DNA of 64,000 bases from Selaginella tamariscina (lineage: Eukaryota; Streptophyta; Lycopodiopsida; Selaginellales; Selaginellaceae), in assembly GCA_003024785.1 (NCBI GenBank), contig PUQB01000114.1, forward strand, positions 1 to 64,000. Direction: 5' to 3'. Under the pieces are notes generated by a model that saw nothing but the letters and a program-made list of their open reading frames with translations, made no database searches and was not told where the DNA came from. Position 1 is the first letter of the stretch. Each line of letters starts with the position of its first letter. A program made the position numbers and the translations under genes. Positions 21,974-33,365 of this stretch are shown here, piece after piece.

Positions 21974-23088
21974 GGTTTTTTACAACGGTGATACATTGGT
22001 ATGGACAAGGCTATTGAAATGTGGAATCAAATGACCAGAGTTGGATGCCAACCTAACTGGGTTACATACACTACGACGATGAACTTGCTAAGCAAGTACA
22101 CCCATGAACTATATACATGTATGCATACATATTCTAAATTAAATATGATAAATAATGGTTGGTTCCCATAATTCATTATCTTCCCACCTAGTGAGGTTTG
22201 CATGCATGTGTGTTCGTATCTGTAAGTTTGTGAACGCATATTTGTTATAATATATGTATGTTTTATATGCTACAAATCTCTCTCTCTCTCTCGTCCGTGT
22301 ACAAACACGCATGCAAGACACATTTATTCAATACCTATGACACTTTTTTGTACCTGATTGTATTCTATTTGAACAGTGATAATCATAAAAAACATATGTG
22401 TATTATGTATATATGTAAGTACCTGCATAATATGTAGAATGTTCTATATATTATCTGGGACGATCTGACAAAGTCGAGGAGATGTTCAGGGACACGATTT
22501 CAGCAGGATGCCGTCCAAATGTGAGAACTTATACAGTTCTGATAAGATGCCTGGCATCTTTAGGAAATCTTGATGCTGCTCTACTCGTGTTTGAGAAGCT
22601 GGACAGCTTAAAAGCTTCTCCAACAACAGCTACTTTTCGAGTTTTAATGAGCTTTGCAGCTGCTAGCGGTGACTTAGAGCTTCTAAACAAGCTCTTTCAA
22701 GGTGTGTGTAGGTGTGTGAGCGTGTGATGTGCACATATTTACAAATGTATACCACTCAGACACGTTTATGCATAAACATGTATATGCATGTTCTGTTCTC
22801 CATGTCACATAAATATACAGATGTTTGCACGCCCGTGACATATATGTATACATATCCTAAACAACTTTTAGTTTTATCAAGGCCTGAAGGCGGCTAATCA
22901 AAAGCCGAACAACAAGATGTATTTTGAAGTGCTGGATTCACTAAAGTCTAATAGGGTTGAAGAAGCTAGTGAGTTGCTCAAGGACATGGAGAAGTTCATT
23001 GCAGAGAATGAACAAGAATCAACAACCACAATAAATGATCCAACTACATCAAAAGATCAAAACATATAGGAAATCCAGACTGAAGACG
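21974..23088 (+). pseudogene. PPR protein gene, upstream block (C-terminal repeats)
   Basis: PPR proteins bind organellar RNA through 35-residue helical repeats. Here exons with PPR character are split by introns: about 21998-22095 (…MDKAIEMWNQMTRVGCQPNW…), 22457-22701 (…VEEMFRDTISAGCRPN…, then …DAALLVFEKLDSLKASP…) and 22882-23069 (…MYFEVLDSLKSN…, ELLKDME). The junction 22701/22882 is a clean GT..AG intron in phase 1. A TAG at 23067-23069 ends the frame. Yet the same frame then reaches a good donor at 23089 and joins exon 23202 in phase, so either this is a nonsense mutation or two genes abut. The first exon is preceded by a frameshift and stop near 21990, and the 5' end is missing. Confidence 0.6.
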
Positions 23089-23201
23089 GTAAGAATGTGT
23101 GTATTTGATATATAATATTCATGCATTGTGTTACAAAGTGAAACATATGCTCTCTCACGCACACGAACACACATTTTGATTGCTGAATTGTGTATGTTTA
23201 G

Positions 23202-23985
23202 CACACGAGGCTTCGCCACCGCTAGAGGTTATGGAGGGGTTCAACAGGCCATTTGTTGACATGAAAGCCTTTTCAACACTTATTTTACATTGGGGCCCTC
23301 AAACTGTGGCTGCTTTAGAGTCTGCCAACTTCCGATGGGATCCTTGGAAGGTGCTAAGAATCCTCATGGGGTAATATCTTTCGTTGTTTTAGTGGGTGTG
23401 TGTGTGTGTGTTCTAATCATTTTTGTTCTTTTTAATATGAAGGATGTAAATTCTGCACTTAAGTTTTTCTACTGGGTGGAGAAGCAACCGGGTTACAAAC
23501 ACGACAGTTTCGTATATGCCAAGATGATAAGTCTACTTGGGCAAGCCCACCATTTTGCAGCTGTGGATGAGCTGCTGATTAAGCTTCAGAATTCCAACGT
23601 GGACGTTGGGATTGTCACCATGAACTCGCTTATATACACGCTTGCCCTCGCTAACAAACCCCAGCTGGTTACGATGATGTTCTACTGGATGAGAGACCTC
23701 AAGGTGTTATTGCATCTCTCTCTCTCTCTCTTCATACACACACTAAATTATGATTAACAGGTATGGCCAAATGTAAGGACTTATACAACGATAATAGACA
23801 TGCTAGTCAAAACCCGGGAGTTCGACAGAGCCATGCAAATATACAAGGAGATGGTAGAGTCCGGTATCAAACTAGACGCACACACGTACACCGTATTAAT
23901 ATGGTCACTAGGGCGTGAAGGGAACTTGACGAGGCAGAGGACGTATTTGATAAGACGTCTGAGTACGTGGTTAACTACACCTAGT
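23202..23985 (+). pseudogene. PPR protein gene, downstream block, truncated
   Basis: The exon at 23202-23370 contains LHWGPQTVAALESANFRW, and the next (about 23443-23703) contains ALKFFYWVEKQPGYKHDSF. A third exon at 23761-23985 contains VWPNVRTYTTIIDMLV… and …EMVESGIKLDAHTYTVLI…. The '…GP…AL…FFYW…QPG.KHD…Y..M' pattern matches the N-terminal region of a plant P-class PPR subfamily (from memory, the group around Arabidopsis At1g18900). The intron 23704-23760 is a 57-nt GT..AG in phase 0. The last exon has a one-base shift before the expected DEAEDVFDK reading at about 23932, then breaks off into family X DNA at about 23985. Many plant PPR genes lack introns; these are intron-rich. Confidence 0.6.
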
Positions 23986-24064
23986 TAGCTGGACGATGTT
24001 ATTGCTATACATAAAGATAACGAGGAGACATATAATCTCCAGGTTGATGACAATCCTAACATTG
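23986..24064 (+). pseudogene. Family X scrap fused to the broken PPR gene
   Basis: The + strand reads …DDVIAIHKDNEETYNLQVDD…, matching the 3' part of family X exon 2 (compare 26270-26350 on the - strand). The join at about 23985 truncates the PPR gene. Confidence 0.7.
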
Positions 24065-24556
24065 CATGTATAGAAACATTGTCAACTTGAGAGAATTGCC
24101 ACCTATACATGCAGTGTTAGGATTGTTATCAACCTGGACATTATACATCTCTAAAGATTCCTCATAAGAATTGCCAACAACATTGTCTATGTGCATAGCG
24201 CCAAGACCTTCCATTAGATTCAGCAGTCTCATGGCAATGTCCTCCTCATGAGCACAATTATCTCCATTTACAGCAATAGCATCATCCAGCTTTTGTGGTG
24301 CAATGCTAGCCATCATGGAATTCCCCTTGTCAAAGCTACTTGTACCGGTATTTCCATAAACAGCAATAACATCATCCAGCTGCCATGCCTTGGTTTTGAA
24401 ACTAATTATCCTAGTTAAATGCTGTCCACAATAGAAACACCATGGATTGAATTTCCCTTTATTTTTCACACAGATCTTTTAGAACATCGCTAAGGTACCC
24501 TACCCAATCAAGACATTGAAAGTTATCCCATATGTACTTGGCTACTTTTCGAGTTT
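24056..24556 (-). pseudogene. Family X fragment, exon 2 (reverse copy)
   Basis: The 137-codon - strand frame (24469-24056) begins KFNPWCFYCGQHLTRIISFK and continues with an acidic, repetitive tail (…QLDDVIAVYGN…, …KLDDAIAVNGD…). The sequence right of it to 24556 reads the upstream part of exon 2 (…WDNFQCLDWVGYLSDVLK). It lies head-to-head with copy B, forming an inverted repeat. Confidence 0.65.
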
Positions 24557-24568
24557 AAGAGGGATGCA

Positions 24569-25850
24569 TCAGGGCAGCATGACCACTGTGGTGATGTTTA
24601 TTTTAAGAGGCAAAAGACGCTCCATGTTGAATGTATTCTAAATCCAACATTATTAAAAATATTGGGATCTTTGGTATTAATCTTCTAGCAGTCAATGAAG
24701 CCCAATGCATGGAATTCATTTCCAATTATGACAAGGATAGGTACATGGGAATTGTGGGAGGTAAGGAGATTTCTCTAGATTCATGTGTCATGTATGAGAT
24801 CTTTGATCTCCCATTTCCGAGTCATTTAAAACATGTGAAGAGTGTCCCTGTTGTTACACCCAATGAATTTAATAGTATATTCATTGATAATGGTGTATAT
24901 TGCAAGGTATGATCTTAATTTTAACAAGAGGCATTATTTGTATATATATGCTTGATAATTTCTATGAAATTATACGATGTGAATTTTTGGTTGTTGTGTG
25001 TATATTTTGATTAGATTGAATTTAGTTTATCAACGCAAAGATACTGACATATATAATTTTTACGATTATTAATTCCTTTGTCTCGCTTTATTAAACATAA
25101 TAACTATACTAATAATTAGAATTTAAATTCCATAAAACAAATGTATTTCTATGTATTAGTGCTTATCTAATTACTTTTTCTTCTTAATAATTTGTATTTT
25201 ATTAATTATGCATGTATAATATATAGGCTAGATGTATGTTTCTAACTTGTATAGGATAGCAATGGCTACAAGATTAAGAAGATAAAGGACTCAATCTTTA
25301 AGGAGTTTGTGAGATTGCTCAATCATGGTTTCCACCCTAATGCACTCCCCAGTATGCACGTGTGCACATATTTAATGCAGCCAAGTACATATGGGATAAC
25401 TTTCAATGTCTTGATTGGGCAGGGTACCTTAGCGATGTTCTAAAAGATCAGCGTGAGAAAGCTAAAGGGAAATTCAATCCATGGTGTTTCTATTATGGGC
25501 AGCATTTAACTAGGATAATTAGTTTCAAACCCAGGCAGGCAGCTGGATGATGTTACTGCTGTTCATGGAAATATCGGTACAAGTAGCTTTGACAAGGGGG
25601 GCTAGCATTGCGCCACAAAAGCTGGATGATGCTATTGCTGTACATGGAGATAATTGTGCTCATGGGGAGGACATCGCCGGCAGAATCTAATGAAGGTCTT
25701 GGCGCTGTGCATATAGACAATGTTGTTGGTAGTTCTTCTGAGGAATCTTTGGAGATGTATATTGTCCAGGTTGATAACAATCCTAACACTGCATGTATAG
25801 GTAATAACAAGGGGAACATGAAGGCAATTCTCTCAAGTTGACAATGTTTC
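24569..25850 (+). pseudogene. Family X copy B, two exons and intron
   Basis: Exon 1 (24569-24908) matches copy A; one missing base near 24660 splits its frame. The intron is 24909-25259 (GTATG…ATAG). Exon 2 (25260-25850) carries …NGYKIKKIKDSIFKEFVRLL…, …CLDWAGYLSDVLKDQREK… and …WCFYYGQHLTRIISFK, then an acidic tail with LDD…VHG repeats and …VQVDNNPNTACIG. The CxxC-like WCFYCGQH in the other copies becomes WCFYYGQH here. No known enzyme motif is seen. The N-terminal part may relate to plant mobile-domain/Transposase_32 ORFs. Indels in both exons show it is not functional as it stands. Confidence 0.5.
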
Positions 25851-26029
25851 TATACATGCAATGCTAGGATTGTCATCAACCTGGAGATTTATGTCATATT
25901 CCATATTATTGTTCTTATAGTTATATTTTTGAAGTAATGAGGAATTTTGGAAAATATATTAAATAGGAAACATCAATTCAAAATAAAAATTAAAAGAAAA
26001 AAAAAGAGCAAACTTTGACTTATGTGCAT

Positions 26030-26740
26030 GCTCACTACAGAAGCGTCCCGACTAATTCAAGGATTTCAAGGTTTTCAAGGTGTTGATCGTTCTCTTGAAT
26101 TTGTTGTTCAAGATTAACCACCTCTGCTCTTGTTTTTTTTTGTTTTAGCTCTTCTGCAAGGAGTTTCCTCTCCTTATATTCCCTTTGCACCTCACTAGTA
26201 CTTGTATCATTAGAAACATTGTCAACTTGAGACTGGATTGCCTCCATGTTCCCCTTGTTATTATCTATACATGCAATGCTAGGATTGTCATCAACATGGA
26301 GATGATATGTCTCCTTGTTATCTTTATGTATAGCACTAGCATCATCTAGCTTATGGGGCAATGCTGGCCTCACGAATTTTCCTTGTCAGAGCTACATGCA
26401 CCACCATCTCCAGATTCATGAACAGTGACAGCATCATCTAGTTGCTTTGCCTTGGTTTTGAAGTTGATTATCCTGGTTAAATGCTGCCCACAATAGAAAC
26501 ACCATGGCTTCCCTTTAGCTTTTCCACACTGACCTTTTAGAACATCACTCAGGTACCCTGCCCAGTCAAGACATTGAGGATTGTCCCATATGTACTTAGC
26601 TGCATTAATTATTTGTGCACATGCATACTGGTGGTTCGCCTTAGGATGGAAATGATGGTTGAGCAATCTCACAAACTGCTTGAAGTTTGAGTCCTTTATC
26701 TTATCAATCTTGTAGCCATTGCTATCCTATACAGTCACAC
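26030..26740 (-). pseudogene. Family X copy C, exon 2
   Basis: Two adjoining - strand frames (26672-26370 and 26373-26035) differ by a shift. They cover …DWAGYLSDVLKGQCGKAK…, PWCFYCGQHLTRIINFK, an acidic variable part and a C-terminal coiled coil (…REYKERKLLAEELKQKK…, …LEQQIQENDQHLENLEIL). This copy preserves the longest C-terminus of the family and shows that the protein ends in a coiled coil. The acceptor side lies near 26740, where GGATAG is seen on the - strand. Confidence 0.5.
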
Positions 26741-27265
26741 AATAAAGTTAGAAATAGATATCTAACCTATATATTATTGAATAAGTACATAATTAATAAA
26801 AAAAGCATATAAGAAAAAGAAAATTACATAGATACCATAATGCATAGAAATACATTTATTTCATGTACATTTTATTCTTTTTGAATTTATATTTTAATTA
26901 TTAATATAGCTAATATAATTGTAAGTAATCATTTGATATAGTCATATGAATATACTGAAACCATATATTTATGTGGATAAAGCAAGAAAAGGGAAATATT
27001 AAGAATTATATATGTGAATGTCTTTGTAGAGTACTACTAATCTTTATACATATACATGTATATACACGAAACAAATAAATGTACATACATATGATATGAT
27101 GAAAATTCAGCCCAAATTGCAATAAGCTCTAAACCCAATCTAATCAACATGATACACACCACTATCACACAACACCCAAAAATTCACAACCCATTATTTC
27201 TACATAGAAATTATCATGAAAAATATACAAACAACTATGCTTCCTATTAAGTTTAAGATTATACC
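26741..27265 (-). other. Family X copy C intron
   Basis: AT-rich, between the exon 1 and exon 2 matches of copy C, with only partial similarity to the copy B intron. It ends at the GTATAATC donor (- strand) near 27265. Confidence 0.5.
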
Positions 27266-27625
27266 TTGCAGTGTACATCTTTTCAATGAATATATTGTTA
27301 AGCTCACTCAGAGTAACACTCGTCACAGGTTTGAATCACCTGGAGACGGAGATCAAAAATCTCATGCATGACACCTGAATCAAAGAAATCTCCTTACCGC
27401 CCACAATTCCTACGTGCCTATGCTTGTCATAGCTGGAAATGAATTCTTTACATTGGGTTCATTGACTAATGGAAGATTAATACGGAAGAAACCCTCCAAT
27501 CCGCATCTATTTAATAGTGTTGGATCTAAAGATGTTCAATCTGGAGTAGCTTTTTCTTCTTAAAACAGACGTCACCATGGTTGTCTTGTTTCTTCGATGC
27601 ATCCCTCTTCCTACACTCCATCTCT
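27266..27625 (-). pseudogene. Family X copy C, exon 1
   Basis: The - strand begins MECRKRDASKKQDNHGDV (about 27625), homologous to copies A and B but more diverged, and is broken by shifts and stops before …KEFISSYDKHRHVGIVGG…. The shared start MECRKRDAS in copies A and C supports the start codon choice for the family. Confidence 0.5.
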
Positions 27626-27679
27626 CTTTCTCAAGATACACAGAGGATAACCTAGGGGTGAGAGACAATATATATATGT

Positions 27680-28985
27680 GTATCTAGGGTTTTTGCGTGG
27701 GTCCATCCCACGGCTTCATGTTACACAAGGAATATACCCTCTTTGCTTTATATTGGTAAATTGTTAAATAAAGAATATACCCCTTATTTAGGTTTTTATT
27801 TTTTCTTGGAATTGCGAACTTGTTAATGCATCATGTGCTACAAAAATAAAAAAATGAAGTGTTAAATTCATGTAACTGAAACACACATTGTTTGTAGGGT
27901 CCATACTTCTATTAGTTGCACCCTTTTAAATTTTACATATATAATAACTTGTGCCATATATAATCGTTTGTCCCTAATTCTTATTTCTTCATAACAAAAA
28001 GAAGCTTGCTACATGAAATATATAATATAGTCTTAAGAGCATGCAAATAACTATGTATTGTTCAAATTTAAATGATATATTTTCTTGGGTATGATGTATC
28101 CATTATTGAAGTTTTATTCTTATATATATATATATATATAATGAAATGATTTGCAAGGAATGAAGACCTTATTGTTCATTGTGAATGTGATAACTATTGA
28201 CAACCATGCATTTTAATAATTGTAATATAAGTCATACGATCCATGACATTCCCATTAATTATGAATGTATAAACCATATGTTGTATTTTGATTTTATACT
28301 TCCAAATTTTATTTTGTAAGTTTGGTGGGCAACTTTGCCATACTAAATAATAAAACTATTCATTATGATAAGTGTTCTATAAGAACTTATTTACATAGTT
28401 AATAATACTCATTTCAATGGTTTAAATGACTTATAATTCTAATACATATTAATATAAGTATTTAAAGTTCAATTAAAGGGGATGCCCAAATACGAAAGTA
28501 AACGGATTGTATACATGGAAACAACTTTCGTAATTGGATCCATTATAAAGAAAATAGATATCCAACATATATAGATCGTATAATCTACTCATGTATAAAT
28601 TTTCAAACCCTCCTAAGAATATTTCAAGAATATATTCTTTATTTGAACTTATACATACAGAGGTTAAACTTTGCTTATTTACCATATTTAACCTATAAAA
28701 CAAAACAAAATAAAAAGCACACATGAAAACCCAAGTCTCAATATTTTATAATCAAAAAATAAATAAAATAAAATAAAATAATATAACGATGCCTTATCAT
28801 TCTTGATAGTTTTATTTGATAAGTTTTGAAATTTAAATGGCTTGCATCATTTCAATTTAGACATTTACTAATAAGATTAACGCATGCTTAACAAAATACA
28901 TAGATTGAACTTTTTATTTTTGTCAACATTTTATTGGATTATATCGTTATTACTGAAGTACCTTTATTTTGATTAACTTATATTT
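27680..28985. other. AT-rich spacer without genes
   Basis: No coding signal. It contains an (AT)n run at about 28121-28141 and an (AAAAT)-type run at about 28755-28780. Confidence 0.6.
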
Positions 28986-28989
28986 ATGC

Positions 28990-29640
28990 ATGTATGTATG
29001 TAAATGTCATATTATATATACAACTACATACATATCAACATGTAATCAAAAATAGATTAAAAAGAATATTTAAGCTAAAAAAGGCACTATATATTTCTTT
29101 AATTAATATACCTTGTGAGGTTGAGCATAAGGTCTGTTAAATGTAAGCTGTGAAATGGAAATCTCGAGTTTAACGTTTTATCATACTTATATATGTGACA
29201 TGACTATTTATATTTATGTGCATGATATTTAAAAAATTGTTATTATTTAGTTTTAAGAGTGTAATTTATATCATTATATTTTAAAGCAATATTGTCCTCA
29301 TTTATATATAATTTTCTCCTTGGTTATTGAAAAGAATATTTTAGATACATAATTCTTTAAGCGATTTGTTATTTCATTAAGAACGTTAAAGATAATTACT
29401 TTATTAGGATAATAAACTGAAACGAAACGATCTAAAATTAGCATAAATGTATAGAAAATATTTAAAAACTAAAATATTCTTAAAACTACTATGTGTGTAT
29501 ATGTGTACTTCCTAAACCATATAAATTTGGGGCCATTTTCTATATATATAGACTGATAGATATGTATCTAGTATATATATGGAGAGATACACACACTAAT
29601 GTACATGTATGTAATACACTTGGAATTATTACATGCATAA
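28990..29640. repeat. Dispersed duplicate of 5950-6720
   Basis: Same orientation as the 5.95-6.72 kb segment, with shared landmarks in the same order. Here it is followed by retrotransposon sequence instead of family X exon 1. Confidence 0.8.
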
Positions 29641-29649
29641 TATCTATAT

Positions 29650-31110
29650 ACATCTTTCCCTCAATTTTTTGTATAGGATACTTGAGTGGTGAATAACCCA
29701 ACTCCGCATCACTGCTCAATTTTTTGTCTAGGATACTTGAGCGGTGAACAACCAACTCCACACCGCTGCTCGGCATACCAGATGCCAACCTCTTTGAAGC
29801 CATGGTGGAACAATGAGACAATACGGATGTCCAAGAGGCAACAACCAACACACTAGTACCTCAACGAGGGATTCAATGGACTCCTGAGAATGTCCCCCAG
29901 CCACAAATGCAGCCTCATTCAAAGGACTATGACATTCTTACATATTAGAGACTAGCTATATAAGCATGGGAGAGACAACATCCTCCAAAGATGCCCCCTC
30001 GGGTGGGAAATCCTTAGGATCTTGGGGGCAGCAAATGCAAGACCTGGTATTGGGCACTTCAAGGGGGAGAAGATAGTTAGGAACATCTTGTAGATGGGAT
30101 TCAATGATCTTTCAAGATGCCACTAGGACAGCAAGGAGCTATAGCAAATGTTAGAGAATTGGATGATCAACAGCTAGCCAAGGCATGGAGTATCACCCAT
30201 CAATAGGGATGTTGGCATTCAATAAGTGGGGACTTAATTTCGTAGGATTGATAAACCCGAGGGCCCACTCAACACATTCTAAGTACATTGTGGTTGCAAT
30301 AGATTATGCGACGAAGTGGGTAGAAACAAAGGCACTTTAAGAGGCGCAAATGGCTAAGTTCATTTAAGAAACATCCTGGCCAGATTTAGCTATTTGTTGG
30401 AGTTGGTGTCAGACAAAGGGAATCACTTCATCAACGAAACGAGCCTTGAATTGGTCAACACATTCATTATTAAGCACTACACATTAACAACATACTACTC
30501 ACAAGGGAACAAACATGTAGAATCCATTAGTAAGACATTGGTGACCATCCTTATGAAGCTCTACCATGACAAACCCTGACGGTGGGAAGAGATGCTACCA
30601 CTTGTCTTATGGGCATGCCAAATAGCAACAGAAGCTACGCCCTTTCACTTGGCATATGGCCTTAAGGCCATCATGCCATGGGAATTCACCGTTCCTAACT
30701 TACGAACAAGCTTTGCCAATAGGATCACTAAAGGTCACCAAGCAGAGGTTAGAACAATTGGAGTAGCTTGACAAGGAGTGGTTTATAGCACAATTGACCA
30801 AGGAGACCCACCAATGGTAAATAAAGTAGGGAAGAGACAAAAAAAGAAGCTCTAGAGGTACGAGCCATGACAATGAATGTGGTGGTACAAAAAACCGTAG
30901 GAACTCTAGAAGGGCAAGTTTAGATCAAGATCAAAAGGATCATATGAGATCCTCAAGGTTTTCAACAACAGAACAATATTGTTGGGCCTTAACAAACAAT
31001 CACTAAGGTAGAAAGTCAATGGGAATCAATTGAAGCCATAGATCCACCCAATAGAGACCCTGAGCACAAAAACACGACAAGGAGGAGTATCAATTGCAAA
31101 ACCACCAAAT
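29650..31110 (+). pseudogene. Decayed integrase of an Athila/Tat-like gypsy element
   Basis: Integrase features are scattered over several frames. An H-H-C-C remnant lies at about 29955-30180, where the end reads CSKC.RIG-like. The core start …MLAFNKWGLNFVGLINP… is near 30215, VAIDYATKWVETKAL at about 30295, then LELVSDKGNHFINE and …YYSQGN….  …TPFHLAYGLKAIMPWEF… is near 30640, and …NGNQLKP close to 31030 marks the protein end. Stops and shifts occur every 100-250 bp. The family resembles the 7.5-14.85 kb element but is on the opposite strand. Confidence 0.7.
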
Positions 31111-31337
31111 GAGGGGACACCAGCAAGGGGCCAATACGATAAAGAGCGGCGAACACCCAGTAGGGGAACCAACCTCGAAGACACACAAGTGGCCAGCTCA
31201 CAAGGTCACAAGGATAACAAGGATGGACCACACGCATGAGGAACATACCACATATGCAATGATGGTTAGGTAGTGCCATTATTATGCAATTAAAATTTTC
31301 ATGGGAAAATTTGGACCATCACCTTGGTAGCCCATGA

Positions 31338-31656
31338 TATGTATATAGTGTTAACATTATTATGTTAATGCATATAATTAGTGTTTGCTTTGACCATGTA
31401 CATTTTCTTTATCTTCTTCCATGCACCTTCCTTGTCACCTTCCCAAGTCAAAGTGAAGTCACCTTTTTCCATAACCCCACCATTTATAAGTTAAACCCAA
31501 ATTCTTCATAACCCCCTACCATTATTCTTATGTAACTCCCATTTTACACTCTCTTTTACACCCCTACCCTACCCTGTATATATTCTTTATATTATTTTAG
31601 GTATATAAGGAACCAAGGCTCAAGGGTTTGAGGATACAGAGAGATATACAGAAGAA

Positions 31657-31722
<66 letters not shown>

Positions 31723-31960
31723 TGTCTCAAGTTTTTTCTTTTTTTTCTTACTTTATAAATAGTTGTATTGAGATTATTTTGTGTGTGCTCTTATGATGAA
31801 ATATAAAAATTAATTAGTGTATCTTTTATGTCATGAGTTTTATCTCATGTTTTTTTTTCTTTTCTTTTCTTTTCTTTTTTTCATGTGTGTGATCATTATC
31901 AAGAACTACTACAATGTCCTATCATTAAAGCCATCAAGTCCCAAACATATGAGTCCTCAA
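31338..31960 (+). repeat. Probable LTR with promoter and (AT)n tract
   Basis: Downstream of the integrase remnant, sequence starting near TGATATGTATATAG has LTR-like features: a TATATAAGG box at about 31604, a pyrimidine-rich leader and an (AT)30-like microsatellite (31660-31719). Boundaries are unproven and no second copy is in the window. Confidence 0.35.
31660..31719. repeat. (AT)n microsatellite, about 60 nt
   Basis: A pure AT dinucleotide run, the longest in the window. Confidence 0.95.
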
Positions 31961-32421
31961 GTGATTTTCCTTCGACATGTTTTGGTGCGATAAGCGTGGA
32001 ATGTTAATGACATTGTGTGTTGTTTATGAATTTTCATGAACCCGAATGTCTTTTTTGGAGAAAATTCTTTCAACTTCCAAGATCTCTTCAAAATTAAATA
32101 GTTGAAATGTTGTTTTAAGCATCCACATGGGTTTACTTTAAATAACAAGTTGGTGGTCATTCAAGTGTGGGATTTTTAAAAAATTCAAGTTTGGAATATA
32201 ACTTGCAATTGTGAATGTGCTTTTGAGAAGGCAAGAGGTGAACCAAGCATAGATCAAAATTTAGCGCCCATGCGATAGTGATGAATATCGATGAAGCACA
32301 TCGTTTGTGTATGGATCTTCCATACATTGATCCTCATATTGTAGTGTAACAGTATCTCGTTAGATTCATCCAAGTCCTTGGGAGTCTTGTAGAGTGTGGA
32401 GTTTGATAAAGCAAGAGTATT

Positions 32422-32889
32422 GTGCACATTGTGTTGTGCTTGTTAATATGGCAAGTCAACATACAAGCTCAAAAACAAGTTGCGAGTGTAGGGATCGTGT
32501 TAACTAATTCAGTAAGGAAGCAAATCAAAATTTTTAAACCAACTTCTAGTGCTAATTCTTGCAATCACACAGAGTATTCTGCATTAATTCGAGGATTGAA
32601 GGAGGCAAGGAGACAAGGAGCGAAAAACGTAGTTGCGGTTGGTGACTTTAAGTTGGTAGTGAACCAAGTGCAAGGTCAATGGAATGTGAGAAAGCCTAAA
32701 TTGTTGGTGCTTTCTAATCATGTTCAAGATCTCAAAAGGGGGTTCAACACTTTTGAGATAAAGCACGTTCCTCGAAGAGAGAATCTAGAGGCTAACAAGC
32801 TTGCACAGAGGGAGGCATTGCCTCGTCCAAGTGACCTCTCTTCATCTACTTGTAATCGGGTGAAACCTTTGCCATTTTTACACTTGTAA
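32422..32889 (+). CDS. RNase H-like (RVT_3 type) ORF upstream of gag
   Basis: The 155-codon open frame carries a plant-type RNase H fold: SVGIVLTNSVRKQIKIFK, then …EYSALIRGLKEARRQGAKNV (the Glu of the second catalytic position is present), VAVGDFKLVVNQVQGQW (third position Asp) and IKHVPRRENLEANKLAQREA. In the last motif the usual Asp of 'N..AD.LA' is Asn, so activity is doubtful. The first catalytic strand (DGA) before SVGIVL is not visible. It ends two bases before a gag-like frame in the same orientation. Plant gypsy elements can carry an additional RNase H, but I know it after integrase or RT, not before gag. It may be a relic of an upstream element abutting a second one. Confidence 0.7.
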   Translation: MHIVLCLLIWQVNIQAQKQVASVGIVLTNSVRKQIKIFKPTSSANSCNHTEYSALIRGLKEARRQGAKNVVAVGDFKLVVNQVQGQWNVRKPKLLVLSNHVQDLKRGFNTFEIKHVPRRENLEANKLAQREALPRPSDLSSSTCNRVKPLPFLHL

Positions 32890-32891
32890 AG

Positions 32892-33365
32892 ATGGTGTCT
32901 ATTCTAGTATATCATAGTTTGCAAAATGAGGATGTAAATCGGTATTTACGTTCATTTAAGCAAGCATGCATTTCGAATGAAGATAGAAGTTCTACTACTT
33001 GGGTAGAACTTCTACCATCCTTTATGGAGGATGGAACATTGAAGTGGTTTGAGTGCCAAACTAGTGATGTTAAGGCTAGTTGGGAGAGGTTGAGTGAGGC
33101 TTTTCTAAGAGAGTATGGAAAACTAGAGACATGGATGAGGTTATGAAGCAATTGGATCAATTGAGGCAAAGTGAAGAAGAGAGTGTAAAGGCATTCAATG
33201 AGGTGTGTTCAGCTCTAATGTAAGTTATGAAGTAGTTTGGGAATGGAGGCCTCCAAAGGACTAGAGGATGCATCTATGGAGTCCAAGTTGGCTGTTAGGA
33301 TAGATGTGTTGGTGTTCAACAAGTTTGTTACTAGATTGAAGCCAGTATTACGCTTGTCATAGTTC
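32892..33365 (+). pseudogene. Gypsy gag (capsid) fragment
   Basis: The frame starts at ATG 32892 and contains …DVNRYLRSFKQACISNE…, …FMEDGTLKWFECQ… and …WERLSEAFLREYG, the usual Retrotrans_gag pattern (F……, A..W……, W..l...F...F). After a shift at about 33140 it continues MDEVMKQLDQLRQSEEESVKAF. The end of the domain (…TRLKPVLRLS) is at about 33355. Then the reading runs into the direct-repeat region. It would form the particle shell. Confidence 0.7.

Noticed and set aside
32584-32766. - strand ORF opposite the RNase H frame
   Set aside because: Antisense shadow of a recognisable domain.
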